From the NCBI GenBank assembly GCA_950295325.1, contig OX485803.1:56931554-56995553 (forward strand): a DNA stretch of 64,000 nt. The letters are read 5' to 3'. The position numbers and the translations under genes were made by a program. This stretch comes from Polytrichum commune (taxonomy: Eukaryota; Streptophyta; Polytrichopsida; Polytrichales; Polytrichaceae). The notes under the pieces are model-generated. The model was not told the origin of the DNA. It was given only the letters and a program-made list of their open reading frames with translations, and made no database searches. This document shows positions 11,247 through 23,060 of the stretch, piece by piece. Position 1 is the first letter of the stretch. Every line of letters starts with the position of its first letter.

Positions 11247-12726
11247 GACGGAATAAAATCTGCATTTTACATCAATTTTGCCAACATCTCATTCTATGAC
11301 TTTTGTAAGCATACACAAAACCCCATACACCCAATTTTACTCAATACGTACAAATTATTTTAACCACCTCTACAAATCACAGTCACAAAATTCATTCTAA
11401 TCGAGAATTCTTGATCTAGGTAAAGCCCTAAAATTTCAAAAAGAGATGGAGAGTGGGCCAACACAAAAGAAGCCTTCAAATGAGCATGTTTCAATTGTTC
11501 TCCTCGTCTAATTGTGCTCATAATGGAATCTCCTCCCTTTCTAGTCTCCCAACATATATAACATGGCCACATGTTTTTGTGTGAGCTCATTTATATTGGT
11601 TGGGGAAGTATTTTTGTGGGAGTTCCCATGCAAATCAAAAACTATTTGTATGCATCACTAATCATTATTAATGACTAACATAGGAAATCTAATGAGTAAC
11701 ATAGCCAACCTCTGCATATAAGCAATAAAGCATGGTGTTCAAAACAAGAACCTTGGATCCTCCTCTCATCTACCATGGTGAAGTTACAGGACTCAAGTAT
11801 TTTGCAAGCACAAAATGCAAAAATTGCCTAAAACAATTCAAACAATAAGCCATATAAGTTGATTTCAATATTGATTGCATCATTGATTCTTATCACAACT
11901 GATGCAGTATAGAGTTCCATCGAAGCTATATGTGGACACTTTGCTATACGTGAGGCTTAGCCTAATGAATTTGGTTACATTCGTTTGTGTTTTTTGGTAC
12001 AATAATACGTCAAGTAGAATAGAAATGGAAAACATTAGTTCATGTCTTAGGCACTTCAAAGAATATTAATCCAGACATTCAATCAAAAGGACAAGGTTAT
12101 GGACAAAAAATCATCGAAGTTCATTGGTTTTCACCGTGGAGTAAAAAAAAAACATGCAAAGTAGGGGGTGTATAAAAATTATCCATAAGGCTTACTAAGT
12201 GAGCCTCATATGAATTATTAACCAATACTAATGCATTCCAAGCACCAAGCATCCTATACTCATGTAACATATATAAAGTCCTTGCCTCTTATAATCATAA
12301 CCCTATGTTATTTTAGAGCTTATGAACTTATTTTTGCATTGTGCCATAACTATGTTATGCCTCTAAATCATATGAGCTAGACACCCTATTGTCTTTATTG
12401 GACATAACTTTTATAAATGAGAAAACGGTCATAGTCCGTATAAATTGAATATTTGTGAGTTTATCCCCAACATCCTCACATTGAGGACGTAAGAAATGAT
12501 TGTTGGAGAGTAATGTAAGGCATATATGCAATTTGTGGATCACAAAACTCGATACATGAATGATTCTCGTCGTCCACACTACAAGGTTCCAAACGTGACC
12601 ATACTTTTGCGACACTTTGTTGCCGACCAAATACAAATGTCACTAGGACTTGTTCTAAGAATATAATAGATAATTTAGCTCACATACTTCCATATGACAA
12701 AACACACATGCAAACTACTTAAACAT
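11247..12726. other. Upstream region of the receptor gene, no gene recognised
   Basis: This is AT-rich sequence upstream of the receptor ATG and presumably includes its promoter and 5' leader. I could not fix a TATA box or transcription start with confidence. Small ORFs at 11360-11590 and 12355-12636 have no recognisable motif. Confidence 0.4.
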
Positions 12727-15594
12727 TCAACATGAAAGTAGTCGTAGGCTCACCTTGAAGTAGTCTTGAATATTCTCCTCAACAATAATTAGTCTTGGCT
12801 CCACGTTAGCATACCTCAATGTGAGCCTAAACACACTGCCAATGAGAAAATCGCAATGAGCACACATGACCACTAGTATATTTGACATGTTGTAATAAGA
12901 GTCAAAGAATTTGGAAGATTTGCAAAATCTCATATTGTGTATTCTTTATTCATCATATGCAAAGTCCTTATTCAACTTCTTATCATACTCTAGGAAGTCA
13001 CTACAACCCCATGTTCCTCCAAACCTAAAAATAAGATTGATTGTCGAGAACCTCACCAACTCAATTGAATGTAAGTGTAAAAGCCACAACATGTTCATTA
13101 ACATATCATTTTTGAAATCCTCATAGCAAAGTATGACGTTCTTTACCCTCAACAAGACAAATTGTTGTTTTCTAATATACTCACTGCCAAATGTCATAAG
13201 CTATCCACTGAGAGCAATGTTGTTGTTCATTCAAAGGTTGTTGGAATTTCATGTTGTAAATTTCTCAAAGACATCAATTAGAGGTGCTTGGTCTAGCAAA
13301 ATGCAAGACATGATTGTAATTCTTTGGTGTTGCTTGGCAGCTTTGTGAAATCAAGCACACACCTTCTACACTCTCTATTCTTCTACACAAAACACATGCA
13401 AGTAACATTGACTTTCAAATTAAATTAGTTGAAAATCCTTGCATTCTAGGCTAAGTATTACTCTAATAACATAGGTGAAGAACAAAGTAGGCACTTTGGT
13501 GTCAAAATGCTAATTCTTCAAGGTGACGCATGAACTTCTATAGAGATTGGACGCTTGATGTGGAGATGAGATATAGATACCAAAGTTGCAAATGCTAATT
13601 GATCAAACATCTGGAAGGCAAGGTCAGGCATGGAAGCAAAAGACAAGAAGCTCCAAAAACATAACGAAAGTAGAATCGCTCAAGACACCACGTGAGGATT
13701 TTGACACATGTTGTGTCGTATTTTGTACGAGAGATCCAAGTGTCTATGAAACGGAGCTACTTTCTAGATTTCTTAATTTGGTCAACATGTTAACAATATT
13801 GGTGTTGGTTGGAAAGAATTGAAGTTCAAATTTTGCGTGTGTGTCTAACCTAACACCTACTCCACTATACACCACTGGACTCTATGATGATAATATACGC
13901 AAGTGACCATTATTGTCAATCCCATACTTGATAAACTAATCCCCCTCCATTTAAAACTTTCAAATTTCAATCTCCAAAATTGTGCATGGTCAGGACTAGG
14001 ATTGGTTGCTTCGAACCAATACAAACTTGGCATTTTAGCTCGTAGTCCACCTCTAAGACTAGTGTTGAATCCTACACAAAGAACTATAACTTATCATGTT
14101 GTTCATCAACCAATACATTGCATTCAGGCAACATTCATAATTAATACAAACTAGGCATTGTTCAAAATTTGCAAACATCACACGATGTAGACATTCACCT
14201 ACATGTTTATTAAATTAGTGAACTTCATTCATGACCACTGTATTCATCCCCAAAATTGTCTAGTTGCTAAATAAATCGACACATAAAACTAAGTTTATCC
14301 AATTGTAGACAGAATAATTTTGTTCGTAGTCTACCTCTTAGACTAGTGTCAATTCCTACAAAAAAGAACTATAACTTATCATGTTGTAGTTCGACCAATT
14401 GGTTGCATTCATGCAACATTCATAAAGACTTCCATGATCTTGATTCTCTACAATTTCTTCAGTAGATGTTTATGAATTCCTTCAAATCTCATAGTACGGA
14501 ACAAACATGATCTTCCCATGTGTATGATTCCCGCTCAACAATGACAGGTATCACTTAAATCGATATCCAAACGATAAAAATTAATAATGCATGTGAGAGT
14601 GAACTAGTTGGCATTGACTTCACTAGCTAGCTAGCAAAGGAGGCAACTATCGTGGTACTATGACACCTTCTAGCACTCCCTTGATTCCGTTGAGCATAAG
14701 AGCATGCAATTGCGACCCCTTTAAGCATCAAATCTCTAAAAATCTCTTGAAATCACAATACAGGATTACCTCAACGGTTAAGTTCTTAGACATTGTCTAA
14801 AATAAGAGATATTGACTACAAGCTTTTGGGTGGAAACCACATCAAAAGATAGACAGAAAGTTTCCTTTTTGCACAACAACATGCCGCTGGAAAAAGGAGA
14901 ACACGTCCTTGAAACAAAGCGGGGTAGAAAAGACTAAACTACATGAGAAGATAAAAGATGAGAGAGTCAAAGAAACCCTTGTCACTCCAAAAACAACGAC
15001 AATCCGAAGGATCTCCATCGAGTAAAAGACAATAACACAAAACGTATAGTCCTTCTTGACTTCCACCTATGTTGTCATACGAAATTCAACCTTGTACAAA
15101 ATGCCAAAATAATGTGAAAGGAAGTAGGAGCTTACACGAATGATGAGGCCAATGAAACTAGGGACGTCTAGTACTTGATCCCCGCAAGCAGAGCTATAAC
15201 TTGGTGCAACATAAAGCTCTACCAGCCTAACATGTAAGCTAAACCTAATGTGTGAGGCTTGGCAATGATTGGGAACTATTTAAACCCAATCCGCATCCCT
15301 TTCACCATAATGAACCTCATCTAACCACCTTAATTGAACCGCCCACTCTAATGCTCTCAATGGAAGGAATCAAACTTCAACATATTGCCAATTTCACCTG
15401 AATGATGCAACATCACCATGTATAACAACTAAGCGTTTTGAAACCTTCAAGTATGTCCCAAGTTCATCACCATACACCGCACCAATAATCAAGTTGCACC
15501 TAAAACAGACAAAATCATCGATGTTGGTTGCATAGACAAGACCTTCAATCATTACAAAACAAACACGTTTTCTCAAATGTTGTCCAATGTCCAA
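12727..15594 (-). pseudogene. Possible degraded multi-exon gene, unidentified
   Basis: Minus-strand frames at 13197-12727 share one reading frame broken by a single stop at 12946-12948 and end at a good donor, TTCAAG|GTGAGC near 12755. Other short exon-like frames follow at 15066-14842 and 15594-15394, the latter ending near TTCAG|GTGAAA. The residues (for example VEPRLIIVEENIQDYFK and LIIGAVYGDELGTYLK) match no family that I recognise. It could be the remnant of a host gene or an old retroelement, and chance ORFs are not excluded. Confidence 0.22.
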
Positions 15595-15599
15595 CTATT

Positions 15600-17954
15600 A
15601 AATTAGGTGTTACATCTAGTGTATCGTGTGTGTGCTCAACATTGAGCAACATGCCTACATGTTCTCGTGCTCAACATCCTGCTAGACACATTTCCAGTGA
15701 ATCAGATCGTGCTCGATACCCACACAATCGAAAGGCCTAATGAATGTCCTACTACTTCTAGGTCTACTGCAAAAATCCTAACTTGCTTTATGTTCCTCCA
15801 TCTGGACTCCATCTAGAGTAGAAGAACTATTTGGTTCTCCAACTTGCACATCGAAAGTCTTTAAAGTGCAACGCCTTAATGTCACTTATATTGGACTCAA
15901 TGGCCTCGGAGAGTTGAATATGGGGCAATAAGTATAGCACCACGAAACATCCGCGAACTCCCCTTTCTTAGGCTCTCTGGTCCGGACTTATCCATCACAA
16001 CATGTTCGCACTTATTTTTTAGTACTAGGGTTGACACATTGCTACGACTAGAAATGAGACCTACACACTACACTAGCCCAACATAGCATCGTGCATTAGT
16101 TCCGGAGAACATTGTCAAGTTCTTTATGCAATGCTTGCAAGAAATCTTAGGCAACCAAGACATCTTCACACAAATGTGCACGAACTGCAATTCAACGTGT
16201 GCACTCCACCAAATCCTTAGTTCCTACAAAAAAAAAAAAGCTTAAGCAAGTACTCGTCCTCGCCGCCGCGGTGCACGAACTGGATCAAAAGCTCTAGCAG
16301 CGCAATACATAACGACGCTCGCCACTGGCAAAGTACTACTCTAAGCTAGAATTCCATCTGATTGCCTCGCAGGAACTCCATTACAAACAAAGCATGAGAA
16401 GTATACTAAAATCCAACGCAAACAGGGCACGTCAAACACCCCGCCTTAACAGCAAAAGAAGAGACGAGTGCTCAAATAGAAGTTCCTCTTGAGCAGCCTT
16501 TTCAAGCAAGGGCGGAGACAAAGACAAAGACACTTCACTTACTCTCAGAAATCATCAGAAAGCACATTCTCCAACGAGAGAACCAAGGGAACCTGACCAA
16601 AAAAAGGCCTGACAGGGCAGCCACCACTTGGAAGCGTCACCATATCGTGCACAGTGGACCAAATCGGGCACCATGGGAGTCGTTCAAAGCGCAGACGAGA
16701 GGGGAGCGTTGTTAGCAGTGTTCAAGAGTGAAGCCCTCATATGAGGTTCATTTTGAAGGGCTCTCAAATTTCAGCTCCTCAGTTGAAGGGCTAGTTCAAA
16801 TCCAAGACGTCAATCCAAGAATATAGAACTTAAATTATGATCGCTTACGCATTTTAAGTGGAGTTAATCAAATTCATAATGCACAAAAGTGGTGAGGATA
16901 TTGGTCTACAATTGGTATTAGAGATAGTGTCCAGTTTTGAAAGATGCATCTACAAGTTACTTGGGTTGCGAAGAATTAGAGATTAACCCACCTCTCAAAT
17001 CCCAATCGCCCACGCAGTTTAGGTGAAATCGATCAAATTCATCGGACTACGAAGTCACTTTGCACAAAATCACAATGCCCAAAAGGGATGAGGATTTCGT
17101 CCAGAGTTTGGTACTGGAATTAGTGATAAGTTTTGAAGATGCGTTCAGGAGCTCGAGTTGTGCAGGATGAGAGGAAACAAACAAACATTGAGAAAGACGA
17201 CCTCACAAATACCAGAGCAACTACTATAGCGAACTAGAAACCTCGGCGAGTTGCCTTTGGCCAGTATACTAGGGGTGCTAAAGATTTTGGAACCGCCCAA
17301 CCTCACCAGCATGACGAAGATGGTGGCGTACTACGAGTTCACCAAACCCCCATATTGTTGTGTCTTGAATGAATGGTTGGTATACTATGGAATTGGTCAT
17401 CTCCAACTTCCAATATAATCCAGGGTGAAATCATTTGTGCACCCCGAAGGCAACCAGCACATAGCTGCTCCTAGCTGCAGTCAGTCTCCTATAAAACCAG
17501 TACAGAAATCCTCCTCCAACCCAAACGAGCAAATCCACCAAGCAAGCAAGCCCCGGATCACCACGCATTCCGACGCCCAAAGCAGAGTAAGATCTGGTAT
17601 CTGGAACACTGGTTGTTAGGATTGTGAGAGGGGAGCAGAGCGGCGATTTCTCTGCCTGTCTATCTGCTAACGGAAGAAGCAGGAGATGGTGCAGAAGAAG
17701 AGTGCGAGGGAGGAAGACGAAGAAGACTACAAAACAGAGCAGCTGAGGAGTCTCGTGTGATGGCAAGGTGCCTATCTATTGACGGTGGCGATGATGACTC
17801 AGCGTCCTTAAATAGGTCCCAAACCACATCCTAATTCACATCCCCAACCACTGGCGCGGTCGCCTTTCTTTCACTCCTTACAGTAGGCCGTACTACTTGG
17901 AGATATTTTACAGCACCGAATATGCTAAGCTTTAGCCACACTAATAAAATAAGC
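15600..17954. other. Unannotated stretch, no gene supported
   Basis: Composition is mixed, with more GC-rich patches around 16230-16720 and 17420-17770. Overlapping ORFs of 64 and 111 residues on opposite strands at 17425-17766 have no family signature. No repeat partner was seen elsewhere in the window. R1 copy A begins at its right edge. Confidence 0.35.
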
Positions 17955-19210
17955 GCCAAGTTCCATGTACAAGTCCCCATCCGTTTTTTAAATGGGTGAG
18001 AAACGGGTGACATCATCCAAAAAATGGGTGATGTCACCCATTTTATGGAGGGGTACTTCTATGTGGGATGCCGGTTTATTTCGATTTCCTACTTTCTAAC
18101 TAAATTTGGTGACTGAAAAGACATGACACTTTATGAAGGTCACCGGCAATGGAGGTCATCATCATTTAACTTTTTATAGTTGATTTGCACATCAATTTCC
18201 ATACATTTATTGAATGAATTCCAAATTAAGTGTTGTTGATATGCGTAGGTTGGTACTACTATCATCTATGGAAATATGTAAATATTTATATATATTATTT
18301 TTAAAGTTGAAATCGTCATTGTACATTGTTTATAAGTGATTTTTGATACATTTTTGTATTCAGCCCGACACGTAACATGGGCCATCATTAGTACATATTG
18401 ACTAGATTTAAGATAATGATAGTCTAGAATGAGTTTATAGTAAAAGCACATAGTTCATTATTTTTGCATTAATAGATTTGCAAAAATAGCATGTGAATAC
18501 ATGGTGTAGGGTTTGTTACATGGTTTGTTACATGGTTTAGGGTTTGCCTCGTAAAACAATTGAATTATTACAGAGGAGAGATTCCTCATGTGATTATCAA
18601 TATGTGGTTTAGCTTATTGACGCAATCCATGAATATTCTGATTACTTTGGCTAAGATTGGGTAAAGGCTATAGCAGGATAACCTAATTTAAAATCATAAT
18701 AAATCTAAGAATGTTGACAATTTTGATGAATGTTGACTACATTGTAAATTTTAAGTTACACTAATTTTTTAAAATCAAATGCAAGAGTATGGACTATACC
18801 CAAATGCCCCCGGTTTTGGTAAGTAAATGGCCTACTCACTGCCGGATTGTTGTTCGGGTAATTAGAGTGAGGCGAGTGACCATCAACATTACATGAACTG
18901 ATACATAGAGATTTTTTAAGTTTATACCCCTAATTGATAATCTAATTGTCAATGTAACCACTACATAAAGTGAAATAATCATGTATTTGTTTTAATAAAA
19001 CTTAATTATGACACCTAAAAGACACCAAAATAATATGTTACATATTTCATGAGAGTTTCCTTTGGTTTGTTTGCCTTCTATATATATATACATATATATA
19101 TAATTGTTAAGATCTAGATTCTAAAAACATCATAAAATACACATTCCCTAGGAGTACTCCTCAAAAGAAAGGACTTGAAGAACAAAGTGGCCTTTAGTAC
19201 CCAAGGGTGT

Positions 19211-20744
19211 ATTGTGAGGCCAAACCACCCACCCTTAAGCGTCCTAGTCCGGGTGAGGGCGTGGGGATCACATTCATGTTCACATAACTCCCTCGTACCA
19301 ATCTTCGTATAATTCCATTTCATTCCCCATCAACTCTTGCACACAAATTTATTCCATAATGAGAGTACAAACATTGAAAAATGCTCTTCTCTATGTATCC
19401 ACTTCTCCCTACACTAAGTTACACACCAACCCTCAGCTCAACACCAAAACCCATTCCCCTAGTATACCTTCTAATTATATGAAGCCAACCCCCCCCCCCC
19501 TAATTCACTAATGCTTTGCTTTGCTAGTTTAATTTCTTTTTCTTTTTCTTTTTCTTTTCCCTACTTGGCTAGCCCTCATAGAAAGCAACCAATTCAGTAG
19601 CTAACTTATCAAAGAGGCCCTTGGCCGGCAGCTTCAGGCCCTTAATGCGGCAGCTGAATCCTCGAAGCCCTCGGCCCAGCTTACCAGCTCCTAATGCGGC
19701 AGCTGAATTCTAAGGCCCCTGGCCCAACTTACAAATTCCTAATGCGGCAGCTGAGTCCTCGAAGCCTTCGGCCTAGCTTACCAGCTCCTAATGCGGCAGC
19801 TGAATCCTTGAAGCCCTCAGTCCCGCTTACAGGCTCCTAATGCGGCAGCTTAATCCTCGAAGCCCTCAGTCCAGCTTACAGGCCCCCAATGCGGCAGCTG
19901 AATTCTAAGGCCCCTGGCCCAACTTACAAACTCCTAATGCGGCAGCTGAATCCTTGAAGCCTTCGGCCCAACTTACCAGCTCCTAATGCGGCAGCTGAAT
20001 CCTTGAAGCCCTCAGTCCCGCTTACAGGCTCCTAATGCGGCAGCTTAATCCTCTAAGCCCTCACTCCAGCTTACAAACTCCTAATGCGGCAACTGAATCC
20101 TTGAAGCCTTCGGCCCAGCTTACCAGCTCCTAGTGCGGCAGCTGAATCCTCGAAGCCCTCAGTCCAGCTTACAGGCCCCCAATGCGGCAGCTGAATTCTA
20201 AGGCCCCTGGCCCAACTTACAAACTCCTAATGCGGCAGCTGAATTCTAAGGCCCCTGGCCCAGCTTACAAACTCCTAATGCGGCAGCTGAATCCTTGAAG
20301 CCCTCGGCCCAACTTACCAGCTCCTAATGGATAACTAAAATCTTTGAGCTCCTTGAGCTCCCCTCATGCTCCACACCAAAAAAAAACAAAAAAACAAAAA
20401 AACAAAAAAACCAAGAGGGCTTAACCCCTCATCTCCCTCCTATTTAGTAGGACCTCACCTTATCCACTAAACCCTCACCCCCTACACCAACACAAACATG
20501 TCCTAAATCAAACGTTTAAACCCAAGGCCCTTCCCCTTGCCTCATCAAACACTACGCCCCTAACCAAAACACTCCCTAATGCCACTAAGCTTCTAATTAA
20601 CCACACAAAATAAGCTTAAGGCCTAAAACATAAATCCAACCAAGCCTCACTCTTTTAATACTTTTTTATATTTCAATAATGACCTCAAATGCAATTCTAA
20701 ATAAATTCTAAACATAAAACAAATATGAGCAACCATTTTGGGCT
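19211..20744 (+). mobile_element. R2 insertion with internal satellite, about 1.53 kb
   Basis: Comparison with R1 copy B (43705-43720, 'gtacccaaaagtgtaccctagg') shows that 19211-20744 is inserted here. It begins TGTGAGGCCAAACC and ends TTTGGGCTCATA, which are imperfectly inverted ends, and TGTA occurs at both junctions as a possible short target duplication. The left 70 bp recur inverted at 1918-1984. No coding capacity was seen, and half of it is a 49-bp array. The superfamily is uncertain. Confidence 0.55.
19630..20335. repeat. Satellite array, about 14 copies of a 49-bp unit
   Basis: The core 'aatgcggcagctgaat' recurs about every 47-53 bp from roughly 19640 to 20280. Each is followed by variants of 'cctygaagccctcggcccagctta' and 'ctaaggcccctggcccaac'. 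The two alternating unit types suggest a higher-order pattern. It lies wholly within the R2 insertion. Confidence 0.92.
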
Positions 20745-20872
20745 CATATGTACCCTAGGTGACCGGCCGATCCGGTCACCGCAGCTTTCTAACCGGCACA
20801 TGTCCTTCTTATGACCATTAGGACCACCGGTCTTTTGGCACCCGTTCATGCACAACACAAAATATGGGACAC

Positions 20873-22088
20873 CGCATCCTTGGGGGTATAAATGTCCGAT
20901 AGAAAAGTCTTTGCTTTGGGAAAATATTGGATTTCTGGCTGTAATGACTTTTGGCTTAAGACATGGGAGGCAAGGATAATGTAAGAAGTATTCATCCTTG
21001 AATACATCATGTATACAAACCCATATAATTCTTGTACATACCTTCAAAACCCTGGATCTCTCTCTAAAATTATAGTCAAATTTTAAATAACCACCAAATT
21101 AGCATAAATATTTCAAATCAAAAGTGTTTTAGCATTTTGGAAAGCTATTAAAGTGTTTAACAAAATATAAGAAAAATTAAAAGTTAATAAGGTACTGACC
21201 AAGGTCCATAGCTCCTCAAAGATCATACTTCCAAATTTGATATCAGTTGTACATCCCTTCACTTCATAGGGCGCTTTGACTTAATATAAGTTTTGCCAAC
21301 GCCAAGTGATAGGTTTTTGGAAAGCTAACAACATCACATAGGTTCTCTCGAAAACTCATCTTCAAAATCTATACTAAAAATTTTCTATGATCTGTTGAAA
21401 TTGGTATACACTTTCATTCTTGAATCTAATTGGCAGCTTAACACCCTCTCACCTTGAAAGCCATAACTCTCTCTTCAACACTCTAAATCAAGAGTTATAA
21501 AGCTCTTTAGAGTGCGGATACAATAACACTTTATTTGTTCAAATCTCATAAACAAAAAATTATAAACAAATTTCTACAAGCTTTTAAAGTATCGGTCTTC
21601 TAATTTTTTTTCACATTAGAAACTGTTCCACTCTAACACTTATAAAAATTACATACAGAGTTCAAATAGAGCGTGCTAAATCATTTCGGAACCACACCAA
21701 CAAGATGTATAAACTGCTAAAATCTCATAGAAAATTCGTAGTACAAATTGAGCTCTCGCTTTCCACACACCACACATATCAAAACTCAAAAAACCCCTTT
21801 AAAGAAAGAGGGGTCCAATCCCTTAGCATCCTCCCAAAATCAACACTAGCCCATACCTATGTCACATCGGCTTCAACAAGTCATTGGTTAACTTCCATTA
21901 GCTTACTCATTCTTATCTATCTTTTATCTTAGCCATAAGGCATCAAAAGTCAACCAAAATAATAAATTATTTCTACCTTTCATTTACCAAACTTCAAATA
22001 CACAAGATGAAGTTTGAAAACATTAAAAATTAAACGTATAACATCAAATATTTGTCTAAAAGAGGTTGAAAAAATTTCCAAGAGGAAA
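20873..22088. other. Intergenic, no feature recognised
   Basis: This is AT-rich sequence with no long ORF, no tandem array and no repeat partner seen in the window, apart from the R1 edge at its left. Confidence 0.4.
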
Positions 22089-22448
22089 TTACTCCAACTG
22101 CAAGAACTTGAGGATGCGTCGAAGCATAAGTGCAACGTAGTCTCCACGATCAGCCTTAGTCAATGAAATAATTGAACCTTCTAGCCAACGTTGATGGCCG
22201 CGATTTCCTTTGACAGACCTAGGACAATAAGAATATTGATCATCATTTAAGCCTTCAAAAATTCCTCCAAACGTCATATCTCGATAGTCAGGTTCAACAC
22301 ACCCAACCTGCAACAAAATCACTAATGCACGAGCATCTTTTTGAAGGTTTTTGTACCACCGCTGCTCCATACGAGGTTTCTTTGATGGTCGAGAAGGCCA
22401 AACTTCTTCTTGTGGACGCTCATGCAGTGGTGCAGGACTAAATGGCAA
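22089..22448 (-). CDS. Hypothetical protein, unidentified
   Basis: A 119-residue frame with balanced composition ends in KFLQLE. A pyrimidine-rich stretch ending in CATTTAG lies at its upstream edge (about 22438-22450), so it may be a terminal exon. An overlapping frame beginning MSNWSVFSESQDEELQLE at 22546 could supply a first exon, but I found no convincing donor. No domain was recognised. It has no visible link to neighbouring elements and could be a captured or decayed host fragment. Confidence 0.3.
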   Translation of the reverse strand: MPFSPAPLHERPQEEVWPSRPSKKPRMEQRWYKNLQKDARALVILLQVGCVEPDYRDMTFGGIFEGLNDDQYSYCPRSVKGNRGHQRWLEGSIISLTKADRGDYVALMLRRILKFLQLE

Positions 22449-22769
22449 AAGAGTACAACTAGGCAGTTAAGATAGAGAAAGTCCAGCTCAAGCTCTAGTT
22501 GAAGTTCTTCATCTTGAGACTCAGAAAAAACGCTCCAATTCGACATGTTAAAAAAAAATCAAAATAACTACATCAAATTGGTGAAGATCTGAAATGGTTT
22601 TTCTTCTTATAACATAAATATTTTCTAGCAAGAAGGCATCATTTTGAAGCTTCTCTAAAATATGTGATTATTTCTTCCAATCAAAATCCACTAAAATAAA
22701 TATAAAATAAATAATATATAAACAATGGATGGGGATATAAATGCCTTCAGCATGCTTTGATAAACGCCA

Positions 22770-23060
22770 AGCCGTGGAAGCCCAACTGGTAAAGTGCTTC
22801 AAGCGCTATAGCACTGGTCCGGGTTCGAAATCCTTTGGACCTGTATGAGCGGGCGAATGGTCAAGTGACTTGGTACTGCTGGTGAAAACTAGGCATGTAA
22901 CTATCAGTTGGCGCTACCTACCCCCTGAGCATGTGAGAAGACGCAGAGACTCCAAATTTCGTGGTTATAACCACGGTTCTTTTTCTTCCCCCTTCATTCC
23001 TCTGATCTCCCCATTGCCTTTTGTTTATTATATTTTTAATACTTTTTTTTATTTGCTTTA
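22770..23060 (+). mobile_element. SINE-like element with tRNA-derived head
   Basis: Positions 22772-22850 contain a pol III A-box-like 'agcccaactggtaaagtg' and a strong B box, 'ggttcgaaatcc', spaced as in a tRNA gene. The cloverleaf is not convincing, so this is not a functional tRNA. An unrelated body of about 200 bp follows and ends in T-rich sequence, as in plant tRNA-SINEs. No target duplication could be fixed. Confidence 0.45.

Larger units (their letters stand above)
17955..20872 (+). repeat. Dispersed repeat R1, copy A (interrupted by R2)
   Basis: Positions 17955-19205 plus 20745-20872 align closely with 42122-43850. Shared marks are the left end 'ccaagttccatgtac', the run 'gttttttaaatgggtga', a hairpin around GGGTGACATCATCC and GGATGATGTCACCC-type halves (17997-18045), and the block 'cctaggagtactcctcaaaag'. 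Copy A lacks the 43049-43458 MITE (empty site 'atgtaacc' at 18952-18959) and carries the R2 insertion at 19211-20744. No transposase is encoded. The matching right inverted end is not evident at 20.87 kb; a diverged R1-like end occurs at about 23160-23190. Confidence 0.75.

Noticed and set aside
22772-22850. A genuine tRNA gene
   Set aside because: A- and B-box-like motifs are present but acceptor and anticodon stems do not pair convincingly, and a repeat-like body follows.
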